Shown here: positions 27,464-36,422 of the stretch, one piece after another | Layout: each line of letters opens with the position of its first letter | How positions within the stretch are numbered: position 1 is the stretch's first letter | Assembly (NCBI RefSeq): GCF_003463065.1 | Contig: NZ_QSCM01000001.1 | Coordinates: 496,001 to 560,000, forward strand | From: Blautia sp. OF03-15BH | GTDB lineage: Bacteria; Bacillota; Clostridia; Lachnospirales; Lachnospiraceae | Direction: 5' to 3' | DNA length: 64,000 bases | Notes under the pieces: generated by a model | What the model was told of the DNA's origin: nothing | Databases searched by the model: none | What the model saw: the letters and a program-made list of their open reading frames with translations, nothing else | Made by a program: the position numbers and the translations under genes

Positions 27464-28552
27464 CTATTTTGCCGCCAGCGTTACGATTCTCAGCTTGACC
27501 GCCAGATAAAGCATGAGAACCGCCACATCCGGCAGGATTGCCAGAAACGCACGGATCAGCGGCCGGATCTTCTTTTTTTTCAACGCAGTCGGAAGAATCC
27601 CTGCAAACACAGCGGCCGGTACCACGGTCATGGAAGAAGTGCTGAGACAGACTGCTCCCAGTGAAACAAAGAAAAGTGTCCACCAGGCCAGATGATCTTC
27701 CGACTCCCGGTAAATGCGTACAAAAAGCAAAAACAGGAAGGGAATCACCAGCCCCTCCAGCATGGCCTTTCCTTCATATGCCCGGTAAAAAAGAAAGCCG
27801 GAAAATTCCTGATTTCCTGCCAGGAAGAAAAAGAATACCGCCGCTGCCAGGAAGGCCACCGCCTTTTTTCTCACCGCCAGAAGATCTTTTCCACGGAAAA
27901 GCTCATATCCGAGCTGATAATACACCAGATCTGCCAGAAATGTCCACATGACGGGATTGATCGTTTTGGCAAGGACCATGGGATGCACCTGAAACACCTT
28001 TGCAAAAGCCGCCGTATCGAGATACCAGGCAGCTGTCACATAGCGCACATAAAAAACAGAACTTAACAGGCCGGTATAAGGATTGTATCTTCCCAACGTA
28101 TCGGTATAAAGAGAGGTGCTGATATTGGCGACATAAAATGCTGCATCCGCGGCATTGAGATCATAAGCCGCCACATAGATCATCTGTCCCAGTGTGAGAA
28201 GCCCTGCCAGAATACAGATGATTTTCTGGCACCGGAACACTTCCAGTAGATTTCTGGCACTCTTCACCCAGTCTCTGCCGCACAAAAAAACCGCTGCCAG
28301 TCCAACAGCTGCCAGGGCTGCGCCCCAGACAACCGTCAAAACGTGCAGCGGTACCAGCAGCAATGTCATGGGCAGAGCCAGGATTTCAAAGAAACCGTAG
28401 TAAAGGAAAAGTCCGAGCACCGGTGTAAACAGCGGCGAATACCAGCTGCATCCCTTTTTCCTCCCAAGGATTTTCCGGAAAAGGCTTCCGAAAGCCAGGA
28501 AGAAATAAAGATGAACGCACAGACTGATCCCTCCCAGGAACAATTGCTTCAT
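27464..28552 (-). CDS. DUF6077-like multi-spanning membrane protein
   Basis: A 362-residue protein with about nine to ten helices. A conserved polar segment, LNAADAAFYVANI followed by RYNPYTGLL, lies between helices and resembles DUF6077 proteins of Lachnospiraceae, which look like GT-C membrane transferases. Its frame ends soon after a RIVTLAAK tail, where related proteins (as I remember the family) continue into the sequence encoded next. It sits at the start of the polysaccharide locus behind its own promoter. Confidence 0.68.
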   Translation of the reverse strand: MKQLFLGGISLCVHLYFFLAFGSLFRKILGRKKGCSWYSPLFTPVLGLFLYYGFFEILALPMTLLLVPLHVLTVVWGAALAAVGLAAVFLCGRDWVKSARNLLEVFRCQKIICILAGLLTLGQMIYVAAYDLNAADAAFYVANISTSLYTDTLGRYNPYTGLLSSVFYVRYVTAAWYLDTAAFAKVFQVHPMVLAKTINPVMWTFLADLVYYQLGYELFRGKDLLAVRKKAVAFLAAAVFFFFLAGNQEFSGFLFYRAYEGKAMLEGLVIPFLFLLFVRIYRESEDHLAWWTLFFVSLGAVCLSTSSMTVVPAAVFAGILPTALKKKKIRPLIRAFLAILPDVAVLMLYLAVKLRIVTLAAK

Positions 28553-28594
28553 TCTTATCTCCTTTTTCGTTACAGATTTTCGATCGTTGATAAG

Positions 28595-28623
28595 ATCATA
28601 CCATTTTTTTGTCTTTTCGGCAA
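28595..28623 (-). promoter_or_regulatory. Candidate sigma-A promoter with extended -10
   Basis: Minus strand TTGCCG (28618-28623), a 17-base spacer ending in TGG, and TATGAT (28595-28600). It lies between the amidase stop (28631) and the membrane-protein ATG at 28552, so it would start the polysaccharide locus independently of the amidase gene. Confidence 0.6.
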
Positions 28624-28630
28624 GTACTCC

Positions 28631-30427
28631 TTAACGCTCTACCACGGTTGTTTTTGTGTAGAGACCTGACGGAACGTCTTTCCGCCCCTTGGTAATACCC
28701 TTGCCATTAAAATAATAACGTTTTTTATCAATGTAATGCCAGGTGTTGCGGTATATTTTTCCTTTACACGAAGCAAAATACCAGTTATTCCAGTAATAAA
28801 CCCATTTGCTCCGGATCATGGAACCATCCGTGCGGAAGAAATAACGTTCTCCGTTGATCGTTGCCAGTCCTTTCTGGGCATGACCGTCTTCGTGGAAATA
28901 ATAACGTTTTCCATTGATGCTCACCCAGCCAAAATGAAGCATGGATCCGGTACTCGGGCGAAAATAGTACAGCTTTTTCTGGATCGTCTGAAAACCGGTA
29001 AGACGTTTTCCGGTTCCTTTCTCCTGATAATACGTCTTTTCACCTACTTTGACAAAGCCTTCCGTGCGATAACCATTTTCATCCAGATAATAGATTCCTT
29101 CTTCCAGTTTCAGCCAGCCGGATGCTGCCCTGCTGCCGTCACTTCTCTGATAATAATAATGACCGTTTTCTTCCTTCCAGCCCTCCGTTCCGGAAGGAGT
29201 CGGATTGGGATTGGGATCGGGATCCGGTTTCGGATCCGGCGTATCTGTTTTCAGCTTCAGTCCATAATATTTCGCGATCGCGGTCGCATCTGCCACACCC
29301 AGCTTTTTGATGGCTGCATCACTGGAAAAATATTTCTTACAGTCTGAAGGATTGTTTACAAACGCATGCTCTACGATGATCCCCGGGAAGCCGGCCAGGA
29401 CGCTTCTGCGGATGATCCCGTAATAATCTGCCAGGCTCTTGTCCGGATAGAGCGTGTTGTTCTCGCTTTTCCGTACCAGAAGTCCCAGATTGTTAAGCCC
29501 CAGTTTGGAAAGTTCACTCAGGATCGTATTGGAGAGTGCCCAGCTTTCGTTTTTCAGATCCGGGCGGTAATTTCCCGTAGCCACAAAAACCAGCGAACCG
29601 CTGACAGAATCCTGGTTGTTCTCCGTAGAATTGATATGCTGGCTGACAAGAACCGTCGCTTTTTTACCTGCCGCATAGTCTACGCGGTCCTCCAAGGACA
29701 TTGTCGTATCACCGGTTCTAGTCATATAGACCGTCACACCGGCATACTTTTCCAGCTCTGCCTTGGTATATCTGGAAATCTTCAGATTGATCACTTTCTC
29801 TTCATAAAGGACACCGTTCCAGGTCCTGTTTGCTCCGGCTTCGTTTCCGCCATGGCCTGGATCCAGCACCACGACGATATTGCTGCCTGCGCCAGAACGG
29901 CTGGAGGAAGTTCCTGCCTGAATGGAGGCCGCTGCCAGTGTGGAAGCGATCTCTCCGGCATTCTGTGCCGTACAGGTCTCTACGGATGCTTCCTGTGACT
30001 GGCTGAGACCGCCGGCTGCCATGCTTCTTCCGGATGCGATCCCTTTGTCTTCGATCTCCTGCTCCGGATCCAGTTTTTTGGTACCGGATGCCTGAAAGAA
30101 GGAACTCAGTCGGATCGTCTCTTTTCCGGAAGTCCCGGTAATGGTGACGCTTTTCAGATTTTTCTCACTGATATCCGCACCGGGCACCAGAAAGATCAGA
30201 TGATTCCCGTTTATCTTCGAACTCTTCACCTTTCCACTGCCGTAATCAAGCGAAGCCTCTGTTACCTTCTCTCCATTCAGGGCAATGACCACACCCGTCT
30301 GATTTCCGTTTTCGCTGGGTGTCAGATATACATATTGCAGTTCCGTTGCCGCAGATACGCCAACTGCCGGTACCAACAGCAGCAGAAAAGCCCAGATCAG
30401 ACACAGCAGTGTTTTTTTTCTGCTCAT
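28631..30427 (-). CDS. Secreted N-acetylmuramoyl-L-alanine amidase with wall-binding repeats
   Basis: A 598-residue exported wall hydrolase. A signal peptide (about 1-27, ending GVSA) is followed by a beta-rich region, a Ser/Ala-rich linker, and an Amidase_3 zinc domain (about 180-390). Zinc and catalytic residues are visible as DPGHGG, the Glu in YEEKVINL, SQHINS and VEHAFVNN. A Pro/Asp-rich hinge and about eight Trp/Tyr-rich repeats (GWLKLEEGIYYL, YYFHEDG) form the C-terminus; such repeats anchor proteins to wall polymers. It is transcribed divergently from the L,D-transpeptidase, which has the same kind of repeats. Confidence 0.93.
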   Translation of the reverse strand: MSRKKTLLCLIWAFLLLLVPAVGVSAATELQYVYLTPSENGNQTGVVIALNGEKVTEASLDYGSGKVKSSKINGNHLIFLVPGADISEKNLKSVTITGTSGKETIRLSSFFQASGTKKLDPEQEIEDKGIASGRSMAAGGLSQSQEASVETCTAQNAGEIASTLAAASIQAGTSSSRSGAGSNIVVVLDPGHGGNEAGANRTWNGVLYEEKVINLKISRYTKAELEKYAGVTVYMTRTGDTTMSLEDRVDYAAGKKATVLVSQHINSTENNQDSVSGSLVFVATGNYRPDLKNESWALSNTILSELSKLGLNNLGLLVRKSENNTLYPDKSLADYYGIIRRSVLAGFPGIIVEHAFVNNPSDCKKYFSSDAAIKKLGVADATAIAKYYGLKLKTDTPDPKPDPDPNPNPTPSGTEGWKEENGHYYYQRSDGSRAASGWLKLEEGIYYLDENGYRTEGFVKVGEKTYYQEKGTGKRLTGFQTIQKKLYYFRPSTGSMLHFGWVSINGKRYYFHEDGHAQKGLATINGERYFFRTDGSMIRSKWVYYWNNWYFASCKGKIYRNTWHYIDKKRYYFNGKGITKGRKDVPSGLYTKTTVVER

Positions 30428-30475
30428 TTTCGATTCTCCTTTGTAATGTTTTCTTCATAATTCAGTAATAATTCC

Positions 30476-30504
30476 ATTATAGTTACCTCACTTTCGCCTG
30501 TCAA
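30476..30504 (-). promoter_or_regulatory. Consensus sigma-A promoter of the amidase gene
   Basis: Minus strand TTGACA (30499-30504), exactly 17 bases, TATAAT (30476-30481): a perfect match. The transcript would have a leader of about 40 bases before the ATG at 30427, including an AAAGGAG site. Strong, probably constitutive expression is expected. Confidence 0.85.
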
Positions 30505-30665
30505 CAGCGGATTTAATTCTTACATTTTTCTTAAGGGTTATAGAAAATGATTGCATCCCTTCCTCATTTATAGTAAATTAGGTGTGAATAAACATTTCAT
30601 TTTTTAATAGCCGGCAGACGCCGGTACCGGATTTTTCAAGAGATCCGGGAAGAGAGGGGTATGAT

Positions 30666-32465
30666 ATGAGAATCAGAAAAATGCTGCCTGTTCTTTGCAT
30701 GGCGCTGGGACTGACCATGGCTGCACCCTTAGCAGCCGGAGCTACTGCAGAAGACGTATCAGGCACCACCACAAACACACAGACAGCCAACGAAACAGGC
30801 TGGCACTATAATGCTGACGGCTCCCGTTCCTACACCATTGACGGAAAGACCGTTACCGGTTTCCAGTGGATTGCAAACAGCCAGGGAACCAAGCTTCTTT
30901 ACTACTTCAATCCGGAGAACGGTCTTCTGCTTCAGTCAAAAAGCGCCGGCCGCATCAAGATCGGAAATGATTACTATTACACCTTCGGTTCGACTGGCAA
31001 TTATGCCATCGCTTCCGCACAGGGCTGGATCCGTACAGAGGGCAATTCCAGAGCTTATTATGTATCCGGTCCATCCAACAACGGAAAGCTTCTTGCCAAC
31101 CGCGTCGCAAAGATCGGTAAGTTCTATTATGGTTTTAACAGCTACGGACAGCGCTGGGCCAAAGAAGGACGCCGTCGTCTGGGAACCAAGGTTTACTATG
31201 TGACCTCCTCCGGTTTCCTCCGCACCAACAAATGGCAGAACATCAGGATTGGCGGTGTGACCCGTTCCTATTACTTCAACGCTCAGGGTGAAATGACCGG
31301 TCTCTGTAAGAGAGTTGTCAATAACAAGACGCTTTACTACCAGGTAGACACCACAAAGGGAAATTACCCGCTGCAGAGTGTCGGCTGGCATAAGGATTAT
31401 CTGAACAGACAATACTATGTCACCAGTCTCCGCCGCCTGGCCACCGGTTTCAAAAAGATTGACGGAAAGATTTACTATTTCAACAAAAACAACGGTATGC
31501 TGGTAACGAACCGCTGGATCATTTCCAACAAAAAAGCTTATCGTTCCAACAAAAACGGCGTGATCCAGACCGGCTGGTACACCGTAAGCTCCAAGAAATA
31601 CTATGGTGATTCCAACGGAGCAAGAGTAACCGGTCTTCAGACCATCGACAACAAGACCTACTACTTCAATGCCGCTGGCGTGATCCAGACCGGCTGGAAG
31701 ACGCTGAATGGCAAACGATATTACTTCTCACCTGCATACAGCGGTACTTCCTTCGGTATGGCAAGAACCGGCTGGTTCAATCAGGACAACAACATTTATT
31801 ATGCAAATGCGGACGGTACTCTCCTTACCGGCTGGGTTCTCTACAATAACAACCGTTATTATCTCGATCCCGGAAATGGCGGTGCAGCTGTTCGCAGCAA
31901 AACCGTAAACATCGGAGGCATTACTTACACCTTTGATTCACAGGGTCGTCAGACCAACTGGATCCCGGATGGTTCCTACAGTATCAAGGTTGACCGTCAG
32001 AGAAATATGGTTGCTGTTTACAAGGGCAGCTACCCCATCAAGGTATTCCTCTGTTCCACCGGTCTGAACAATGCAACACCGACTGGTACCTTCCGTCTTC
32101 TGGACAAGCTGAGTATCCACGAGCTGAATGGACCGACCTGGGGCTATTACTGTTCCCACATTACTTCCGACATTCTCTTCCATTCTCTCCCGAGCAGTGC
32201 TCCCAGCCATTATGCATTCCCGGCACATAAATACAACCTTCTCGGCCAGCAGGCTTCCCAGGGCTGTATCCGTCTGAGAATGGGTGACGCATACTGGCTC
32301 TACAAAAATGTTCCTACCGGAACTACCGTAACTGTCGGCGACTACATCATTCCGAGTTCGATTTCCAAACCGACTTATCAGGCTGTTCCGGAAAGCCTGA
32401 CTGTAGATCCTACCGATCCTACGGATGCAACAAACAGAAGATACGCACCAGATTACATGGGCTGA
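30666..32465 (+). CDS. Secreted L,D-transpeptidase with wall-binding repeats
   Basis: A 599-residue exported protein. A signal peptide (about 1-27, cleavage after AGA) is followed by about 14 Trp/Tyr-rich repeats (forms of GWHYNADGSRSY, TGWYTVSSKKYY; residues 40-440) and a C-terminal YkuD domain (about 440-570). The catalytic motif is complete: His in ILFHSLP and Cys in SQGCIRLR. YkuD enzymes make 3-3 cross-links in peptidoglycan or attach proteins to it. Ribosome binding site GAAGAGAGGGG. A CCGGAT/ATCCGG hairpin lies just upstream of it in the leader. The gene ends at its own terminator. Confidence 0.93.
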   Translation: MRIRKMLPVLCMALGLTMAAPLAAGATAEDVSGTTTNTQTANETGWHYNADGSRSYTIDGKTVTGFQWIANSQGTKLLYYFNPENGLLLQSKSAGRIKIGNDYYYTFGSTGNYAIASAQGWIRTEGNSRAYYVSGPSNNGKLLANRVAKIGKFYYGFNSYGQRWAKEGRRRLGTKVYYVTSSGFLRTNKWQNIRIGGVTRSYYFNAQGEMTGLCKRVVNNKTLYYQVDTTKGNYPLQSVGWHKDYLNRQYYVTSLRRLATGFKKIDGKIYYFNKNNGMLVTNRWIISNKKAYRSNKNGVIQTGWYTVSSKKYYGDSNGARVTGLQTIDNKTYYFNAAGVIQTGWKTLNGKRYYFSPAYSGTSFGMARTGWFNQDNNIYYANADGTLLTGWVLYNNNRYYLDPGNGGAAVRSKTVNIGGITYTFDSQGRQTNWIPDGSYSIKVDRQRNMVAVYKGSYPIKVFLCSTGLNNATPTGTFRLLDKLSIHELNGPTWGYYCSHITSDILFHSLPSSAPSHYAFPAHKYNLLGQQASQGCIRLRMGDAYWLYKNVPTGTTVTVGDYIIPSSISKPTYQAVPESLTVDPTDPTDATNRRYAPDYMG

Positions 32466-32468
32466 TAA

Positions 32469-32512
32469 AAAAATCCTCCTGCTTTTCCAGAAGAAAGGCA
32501 GGAGATTTTTTA
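32469..32512 (+). terminator. Intrinsic terminator of the L,D-transpeptidase gene
   Basis: CTCCTGC and GCAGGAG form a seven-base stem with a 15-base loop, followed by ATTTTTT, only a few bases after the TGA/TAA region of the gene ending at 32465. Confidence 0.85.
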
Positions 32513-32516
32513 GTTC

Positions 32517-32572
32517 AAAAAACCGGCTGAAGAAAAGCATCTCTGCTTTTTTCAGCCGGTTCGATTTTTTTA
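32517..32572 (-). terminator. Intrinsic terminator of the cda-HPr operon
   Basis: On the minus strand a long stem AACCGGCTGAA / TTCAGCCGGTT, extended inside by AAAAGCA/TGCTTTT, is followed by TTTTTTG. It lies directly after the HPr stop at 32578 and back to back with the plus-strand terminator, so the two converging transcripts are kept apart. T-runs on both sides make bidirectional action possible. Confidence 0.85.
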
Positions 32573-32577
32573 TTCTA

Positions 32578-32841
32578 TTATTCTCCAAGTCCGGATTCTA
32601 CTGCCTCTACGATCGCCTGAAGAGCTTCTTTTTCGTCTTCTCCATCACAGGTGAACTCAATTACATCACCGCACTGTGCACAGGCACTCAGGACACTTAA
32701 AACGCTTTTTGCATTCGCTGTAAGTTCCCGAAAGGAAAAGGTGATCGTACATTTAAAGCGCATGGCCTCTTTACAGAGGTTTCCTGCCGGCCGTAAATGC
32801 AGACCTGTAGGATTCTTTATCGTTACCTTCTGACTTACCAT
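32578..32841 (-). CDS. ptsH: HPr family phosphocarrier protein
   Basis: An 87-residue full-length HPr. GLHLRPA places the phosphorylatable His at residue 15, and Ser46 in NAKSVLSVL is the HPr-kinase site, so it can serve both PTS transfer and CcpA-type signalling. Odd for the family: four cysteines (23, 31, 54, 57), the last two as CAQC. It is the last gene of the long minus-strand operon, 3 bases after cdaR, and not beside ptsI. It may be the cell's HPr or a second copy. Confidence 0.9.
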   Translation of the reverse strand: MVSQKVTIKNPTGLHLRPAGNLCKEAMRFKCTITFSFRELTANAKSVLSVLSACAQCGDVIEFTCDGEDEKEALQAIVEAVESGLGE

Positions 32842-32844
32842 CTG

Positions 32845-34206
32845 TCATTCCTCCGCTGTTTCTGTCTCTGTCTCCGTCACCGGCTCTATTTTTTCCAGAT
32901 TTACCTTGATGCTGGGCACCGATTCCAGTGCATACCCTTCCGGCAGTTCCACCTGAAGTTCTACGGTATAATTTCCTTCGTTCTGATATTTACTAAGATC
33001 CATCGTCACCGAAATGTCTTTTGCAGTGATATCCGGTGCATCTTCGCTTTCTTTGCGGACCTCCACCGGTAATTTATCTGCCGGTGTCAGAACAATCTTC
33101 ATTCCCTCCGGCTGACCGATAATATGAAAATCAGATACCGGAACACTGACTGTCGTCGTTCCCACTTTTTCTATCTGGATCTTTACAGATACTGCTGTTG
33201 CAGAGCCGCTCTCCAGCTTCAACGCTTTCTTGTAATGATCCTGCAGATAATCGGAAAGATCAATGTTCTGCTCAATGGTCGAGGTTGCTCCCGCGTAATT
33301 GGTAATCCCTTCAATCACCAGCTCGCCGTCTAAAGCATTCAAGGTGGCCTCCGAACCCGCCAAATTAATGGTAGACGGCGTCAGATCTGTGGAAGTAAGA
33401 ATATACCCATCTGCCACCTGGATCTGGCTTGTATCCACCTTCAGCCGGATATTCTGCTGTACCTTCCACAAAGTCACTACTGCATTGACTTCATTATCCT
33501 TGATCAGTGCACCTTTTGATGTTTTGATCTCCAGACTGTCCATCTGTGTTTTGGAAAGATTGTTGCCATTCCGATCTGTAATGACTACATCTCCGGTCAC
33601 AGTTTTGTTTTCACTCAGATTGTTTACATCCACCTGGACACCGACCTTATCGATGGTCTTCGTAATAGAGGTCGGACCGGCAATAATGATGTTTTCACCT
33701 TCCCGGATCTTCACATCTCCAAGTTCATACCCACTGGCAGGCTGACCGCTTGTGCTTAAAGAGATCGCATAGGTTTTCTCACTCTTATCCTCCAGCACAA
33801 ACCGCATGGCCACAGGAAAACACTGTACATTTTCTCTTTTTACTCCTGGAACCGTCACCTCATAGGGAACGGTATTCTGAAGAGTCATATTCTGCATATT
33901 GGCACTTACGGTGATATCTGCGGAAGTGATCTTGTCCAACACAGATCTTCGTGCCGTCACATAAACCGTAACATTTCCGCTTTCATCATCATCACGCACC
34001 ACACTGTAAACCTTTTTCCCATCCTGATTCTGCTCCGCTCTGGCCTGCGCTTCTTCCACATTGGTCATCTGGATCCGCTGCTCCGGAATGACAAAAGCCT
34101 TGGTCTTCTCCGGATCATCCACATTGACCACCATAAGCCAGATCAGAATTGCCACAAACACGGAAAGGAGCTTTAGGCCAAGATTATTTCCCAAATGCTT
34201 TTTCAT
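32845..34206 (-). CDS. cdaR: YbbR-domain protein, regulator of CdaA
   Basis: A 453-residue protein with one N-terminal membrane helix (about 8-28, GLKLLSVFVAILIWLMVVN) and a large external part made of four YbbR-like beta repeats (recurring forms such as YEVTVPGVK, VEGITNYAG and SVPVSDFHI). It sits on the outer face and modulates the diadenylate cyclase. I start it at the ATG at 34206, which overlaps the cdaA stop as ATGA with GGAAAGG upstream, so translation is probably coupled. It ends in a short Thr/Glu-rich tail. Confidence 0.92.
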   Translation of the reverse strand: MKKHLGNNLGLKLLSVFVAILIWLMVVNVDDPEKTKAFVIPEQRIQMTNVEEAQARAEQNQDGKKVYSVVRDDDESGNVTVYVTARRSVLDKITSADITVSANMQNMTLQNTVPYEVTVPGVKRENVQCFPVAMRFVLEDKSEKTYAISLSTSGQPASGYELGDVKIREGENIIIAGPTSITKTIDKVGVQVDVNNLSENKTVTGDVVITDRNGNNLSKTQMDSLEIKTSKGALIKDNEVNAVVTLWKVQQNIRLKVDTSQIQVADGYILTSTDLTPSTINLAGSEATLNALDGELVIEGITNYAGATSTIEQNIDLSDYLQDHYKKALKLESGSATAVSVKIQIEKVGTTTVSVPVSDFHIIGQPEGMKIVLTPADKLPVEVRKESEDAPDITAKDISVTMDLSKYQNEGNYTVELQVELPEGYALESVPSIKVNLEKIEPVTETETETAEE

Positions 34207-35072
34207 CCTTTTCCCTTTCCTTTCCATAATTTGAATTTCTGAGACTCCACGGATTTGTCCTGTGTGACCATCAGATACTTCCGAAGTTCATCCTCCGTAA
34301 CCGCCCTGGAAAGCTTTCCGTTTTCAGCGATTGAAACCTTTCCTGTCTCCTCGGATACAATAATGGTCATCGAATCAGTAACCTCACTGATCCCTACCCC
34401 TGCACGGTGTCTGGTTCCCAGCTCTTTGCTCAGTTCCATATTATCGGAAAGAGGCAGATAACAGGTAGCCGATGTCACCCGGTTGCCCCGGATAATAACG
34501 GCACCGTCGTGAAGCGGTGTGTTGTGTTCAAAAATATTGATCAGCAGCTGACTGGTCACAATCGCATCCACCTGGATACCCGTACGCTCATATTCTGTCA
34601 GCGGCGTATTTTTCTCAATAACGATCAAAGCTCCTGTCTTCACCTTGGCCATTGCCATGGTTCCCTTGATCAGTTCCTCTACCGTCCTGTCGCTGAAACG
34701 TTCCTGAATATCTTTCAGTCCGTCAAAGGACACAATGCTGGAAAGCAGCTTCTGCTCGCCCAGCTGTTCGAGTGCTCTTCGCAGCTCCGGCTGGAAAACG
34801 ATCACCGCAGCAACCATTGCCACGTCCATTCCTTTGGTGATCAGAAATTTGATCGTATCCATTTCAAAGATATATGCCAGCGAAATAAAGAATACCAGCA
34901 CCAGAAGACCCTTCAGAAGAACCCAAGTTCTTGTCCTGCGGATCCAGATCAGAAAATGATAGATAAAGAAGGACAGGATGATGATCTCAAGGATATCTGT
35001 CCAACGGATACTTAAAGTTGGAAGCTGAAGCCATGAAAAATGCATCGTCCAGAAATTTCTTATTGCGTCCAT
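34203..35072 (-). CDS. cdaA: Diadenylate cyclase CdaA
   Basis: A 289-residue membrane enzyme that makes cyclic di-AMP from two ATP. Three N-terminal helices (about 27-100) precede a DAC domain with LHDGAVIIRGNR (the DGA active-site motif, about residue 187) and GTRHRAGVG (the RHR motif, about 218). c-di-AMP controls potassium and osmolyte balance and wall strength, which fits its wall-linked neighbours. Usually followed by cdaR and glmM; here cdaR follows but HPr takes the next place. Confidence 0.96.
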   Translation of the reverse strand: MDAIRNFWTMHFSWLQLPTLSIRWTDILEIIILSFFIYHFLIWIRRTRTWVLLKGLLVLVFFISLAYIFEMDTIKFLITKGMDVAMVAAVIVFQPELRRALEQLGEQKLLSSIVSFDGLKDIQERFSDRTVEELIKGTMAMAKVKTGALIVIEKNTPLTEYERTGIQVDAIVTSQLLINIFEHNTPLHDGAVIIRGNRVTSATCYLPLSDNMELSKELGTRHRAGVGISEVTDSMTIIVSEETGKVSIAENGKLSRAVTEDELRKYLMVTQDKSVESQKFKLWKGKGKG

Positions 35073-35977
35073 TCATCTTCACTCCTTTCCTGTTTTCGTT
35101 TCGGTACTGCCGTCACATAGTAATAGTATTCGTCATCCTGAAAGCGCAGTTTCTCAGTGCTCCGGTAATCCAGATCAAACAGAAAGAGCTGCAGAACCGT
35201 TCCCACAACGGCTGCAGTTATGACTCCAAACACCAGATCCGGCACCGAGACTGGTATCTCCAGTGTAAATACTCCAAAAATCTCCAGCAGAAGATAGATA
35301 AAAAGCCCGGTTCCCACTGCCATCTGCCAGGCATAGCGGATCTCCGTACGCCTTACCGCAAATACTGCGATCAGTACTGCTGTCAGGGCGATCAGTGTCA
35401 GGATCATCGTTCCATTCCCCAGGAAAGCAGAAAGCATCGTCTGCATTTCTTCCAGGAACAATTCCTGGGTACTAAGTGAAGCATCCGAAGGAACAAAACT
35501 GCACTGAAGCACACTCTGAAGTCCATAATAACTCACCGTTCCGGCCACGATACCAACCGCTGCCAGTGGCGTTCCCAGAAGACCGAAGGCCACCGGAACC
35601 ACCAGCGGGATATGAAGAGCCAGCGCCAGCGGTGTCAGAAGAAATGCCAATGCTCCATCGGGTGCCAGTCCAAAATACAAAAGCACAACCAGAAGAAGGA
35701 TTCCGCCTCCAACTGCCAGTGCCGGAAATGACAAGCCATAAAGCTGACCTAAGATCACAACAAAACAGATCAGCACCGTTCCATTCAACGGAAGAAAAGA
35801 GGCAAACAGCGCCAGGATCAAAAGCACCAGGATATTTCCAAATACCGGCAGAAAGCTCATAGAATTCCGAATGACAAGAAGGCTGCCAAATGCCAGGGAA
35901 AATCTTCCCAGCGCCCGCAGCCATACATCATATTTTCCATAAACGCTCCGCACGATCTCACGGATTCTCTGCACCAT
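35060..35977 (-). CDS. Conserved multi-spanning membrane protein, unknown function
   Basis: A 305-residue protein starting MVQRIREIVRSVYGKYD and holding about nine hydrophobic helices. I do not recognise a named family. It resembles uncharacterised Lachnospiraceae proteins encoded with cdaA. The ATG at 35977 has AGGAG eight bases upstream and overlaps the end of the preceding gene by 20 bases; a longer frame to 36085 is less likely. Its C-terminus (VTAVPKRKQERSEDEW) overlaps the cdaA start by 13 bases. Tight overlaps on both sides suggest a partner role in c-di-AMP or wall control (inference). Confidence 0.75.
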   Translation of the reverse strand: MVQRIREIVRSVYGKYDVWLRALGRFSLAFGSLLVIRNSMSFLPVFGNILVLLILALFASFLPLNGTVLICFVVILGQLYGLSFPALAVGGGILLLVVLLYFGLAPDGALAFLLTPLALALHIPLVVPVAFGLLGTPLAAVGIVAGTVSYYGLQSVLQCSFVPSDASLSTQELFLEEMQTMLSAFLGNGTMILTLIALTAVLIAVFAVRRTEIRYAWQMAVGTGLFIYLLLEIFGVFTLEIPVSVPDLVFGVITAAVVGTVLQLFLFDLDYRSTEKLRFQDDEYYYYVTAVPKRKQERSEDEWTQ

Positions 35978-36422
35978 GTCCCCGGCTCCTGTTCCGCCCT
36001 TTCCTACGGTTCTCCGTGGAAAAGACTTCCTTTTCTTCTTTCTGATACTCTGCTTCCAGGCGGTCAACCAATCTGTCATAGGCACGTCTTCGCTTCTCTG
36101 CCTGATAATAACGGATACTGAAGATCACATACGTGAGCAGCAGATAACTTCCGAGACTGATCCCGTAAGCGATCAGGACTCTCTCTGCCAAACCGAGAAC
36201 ATCCATGGAATTGAGACGGTACAGCATTTCATCAAAATGAAGCACCACATAAAAAGCAAAGCCGATCAGGAATGCCAATGTCAGCCTGCAGCCGTTTTTC
36301 AGCATCCGGACACCGATATAATCTCCCCGGAACCACTGATCCGTATCGGAAAGTTCTTCTCTATGACGCTTTTCATAAACCGCTATGGCGGTCATTATAC
36401 GGATCCGGTTTTCTCTTGCCAT
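35958..36422 (-). CDS. Small two-helix membrane protein, unknown function
   Basis: A 154-residue protein with a soluble start, two membrane helices (about 47-65 and 85-105) and a long basic/acidic C-terminal helix (YYQAEKRRRAYDRLVDRLEA), ending in an Arg-rich tail. No family recognised. The ATG at 36422 has AGGAG six bases upstream and lies inside the 3' end of the comF gene (50-base overlap). The gene also overlaps the next one, so it is embedded in the operon. Confidence 0.72.
   Translation of the reverse strand: MARENRIRIMTAIAVYEKRHREELSDTDQWFRGDYIGVRMLKNGCRLTLAFLIGFAFYVVLHFDEMLYRLNSMDVLGLAERVLIAYGISLGSYLLLTYVIFSIRYYQAEKRRRAYDRLVDRLEAEYQKEEKEVFSTENRRKGRNRSRGHGAENP

Noticed and set aside
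26594..28552. Frameshifted single DUF6077-like gene
   Set aside because: The second gene has its own strong GGAAAGGAG site and ATG 18 bases after the first stop, so two genes are the simpler reading, although an ancient split is possible.
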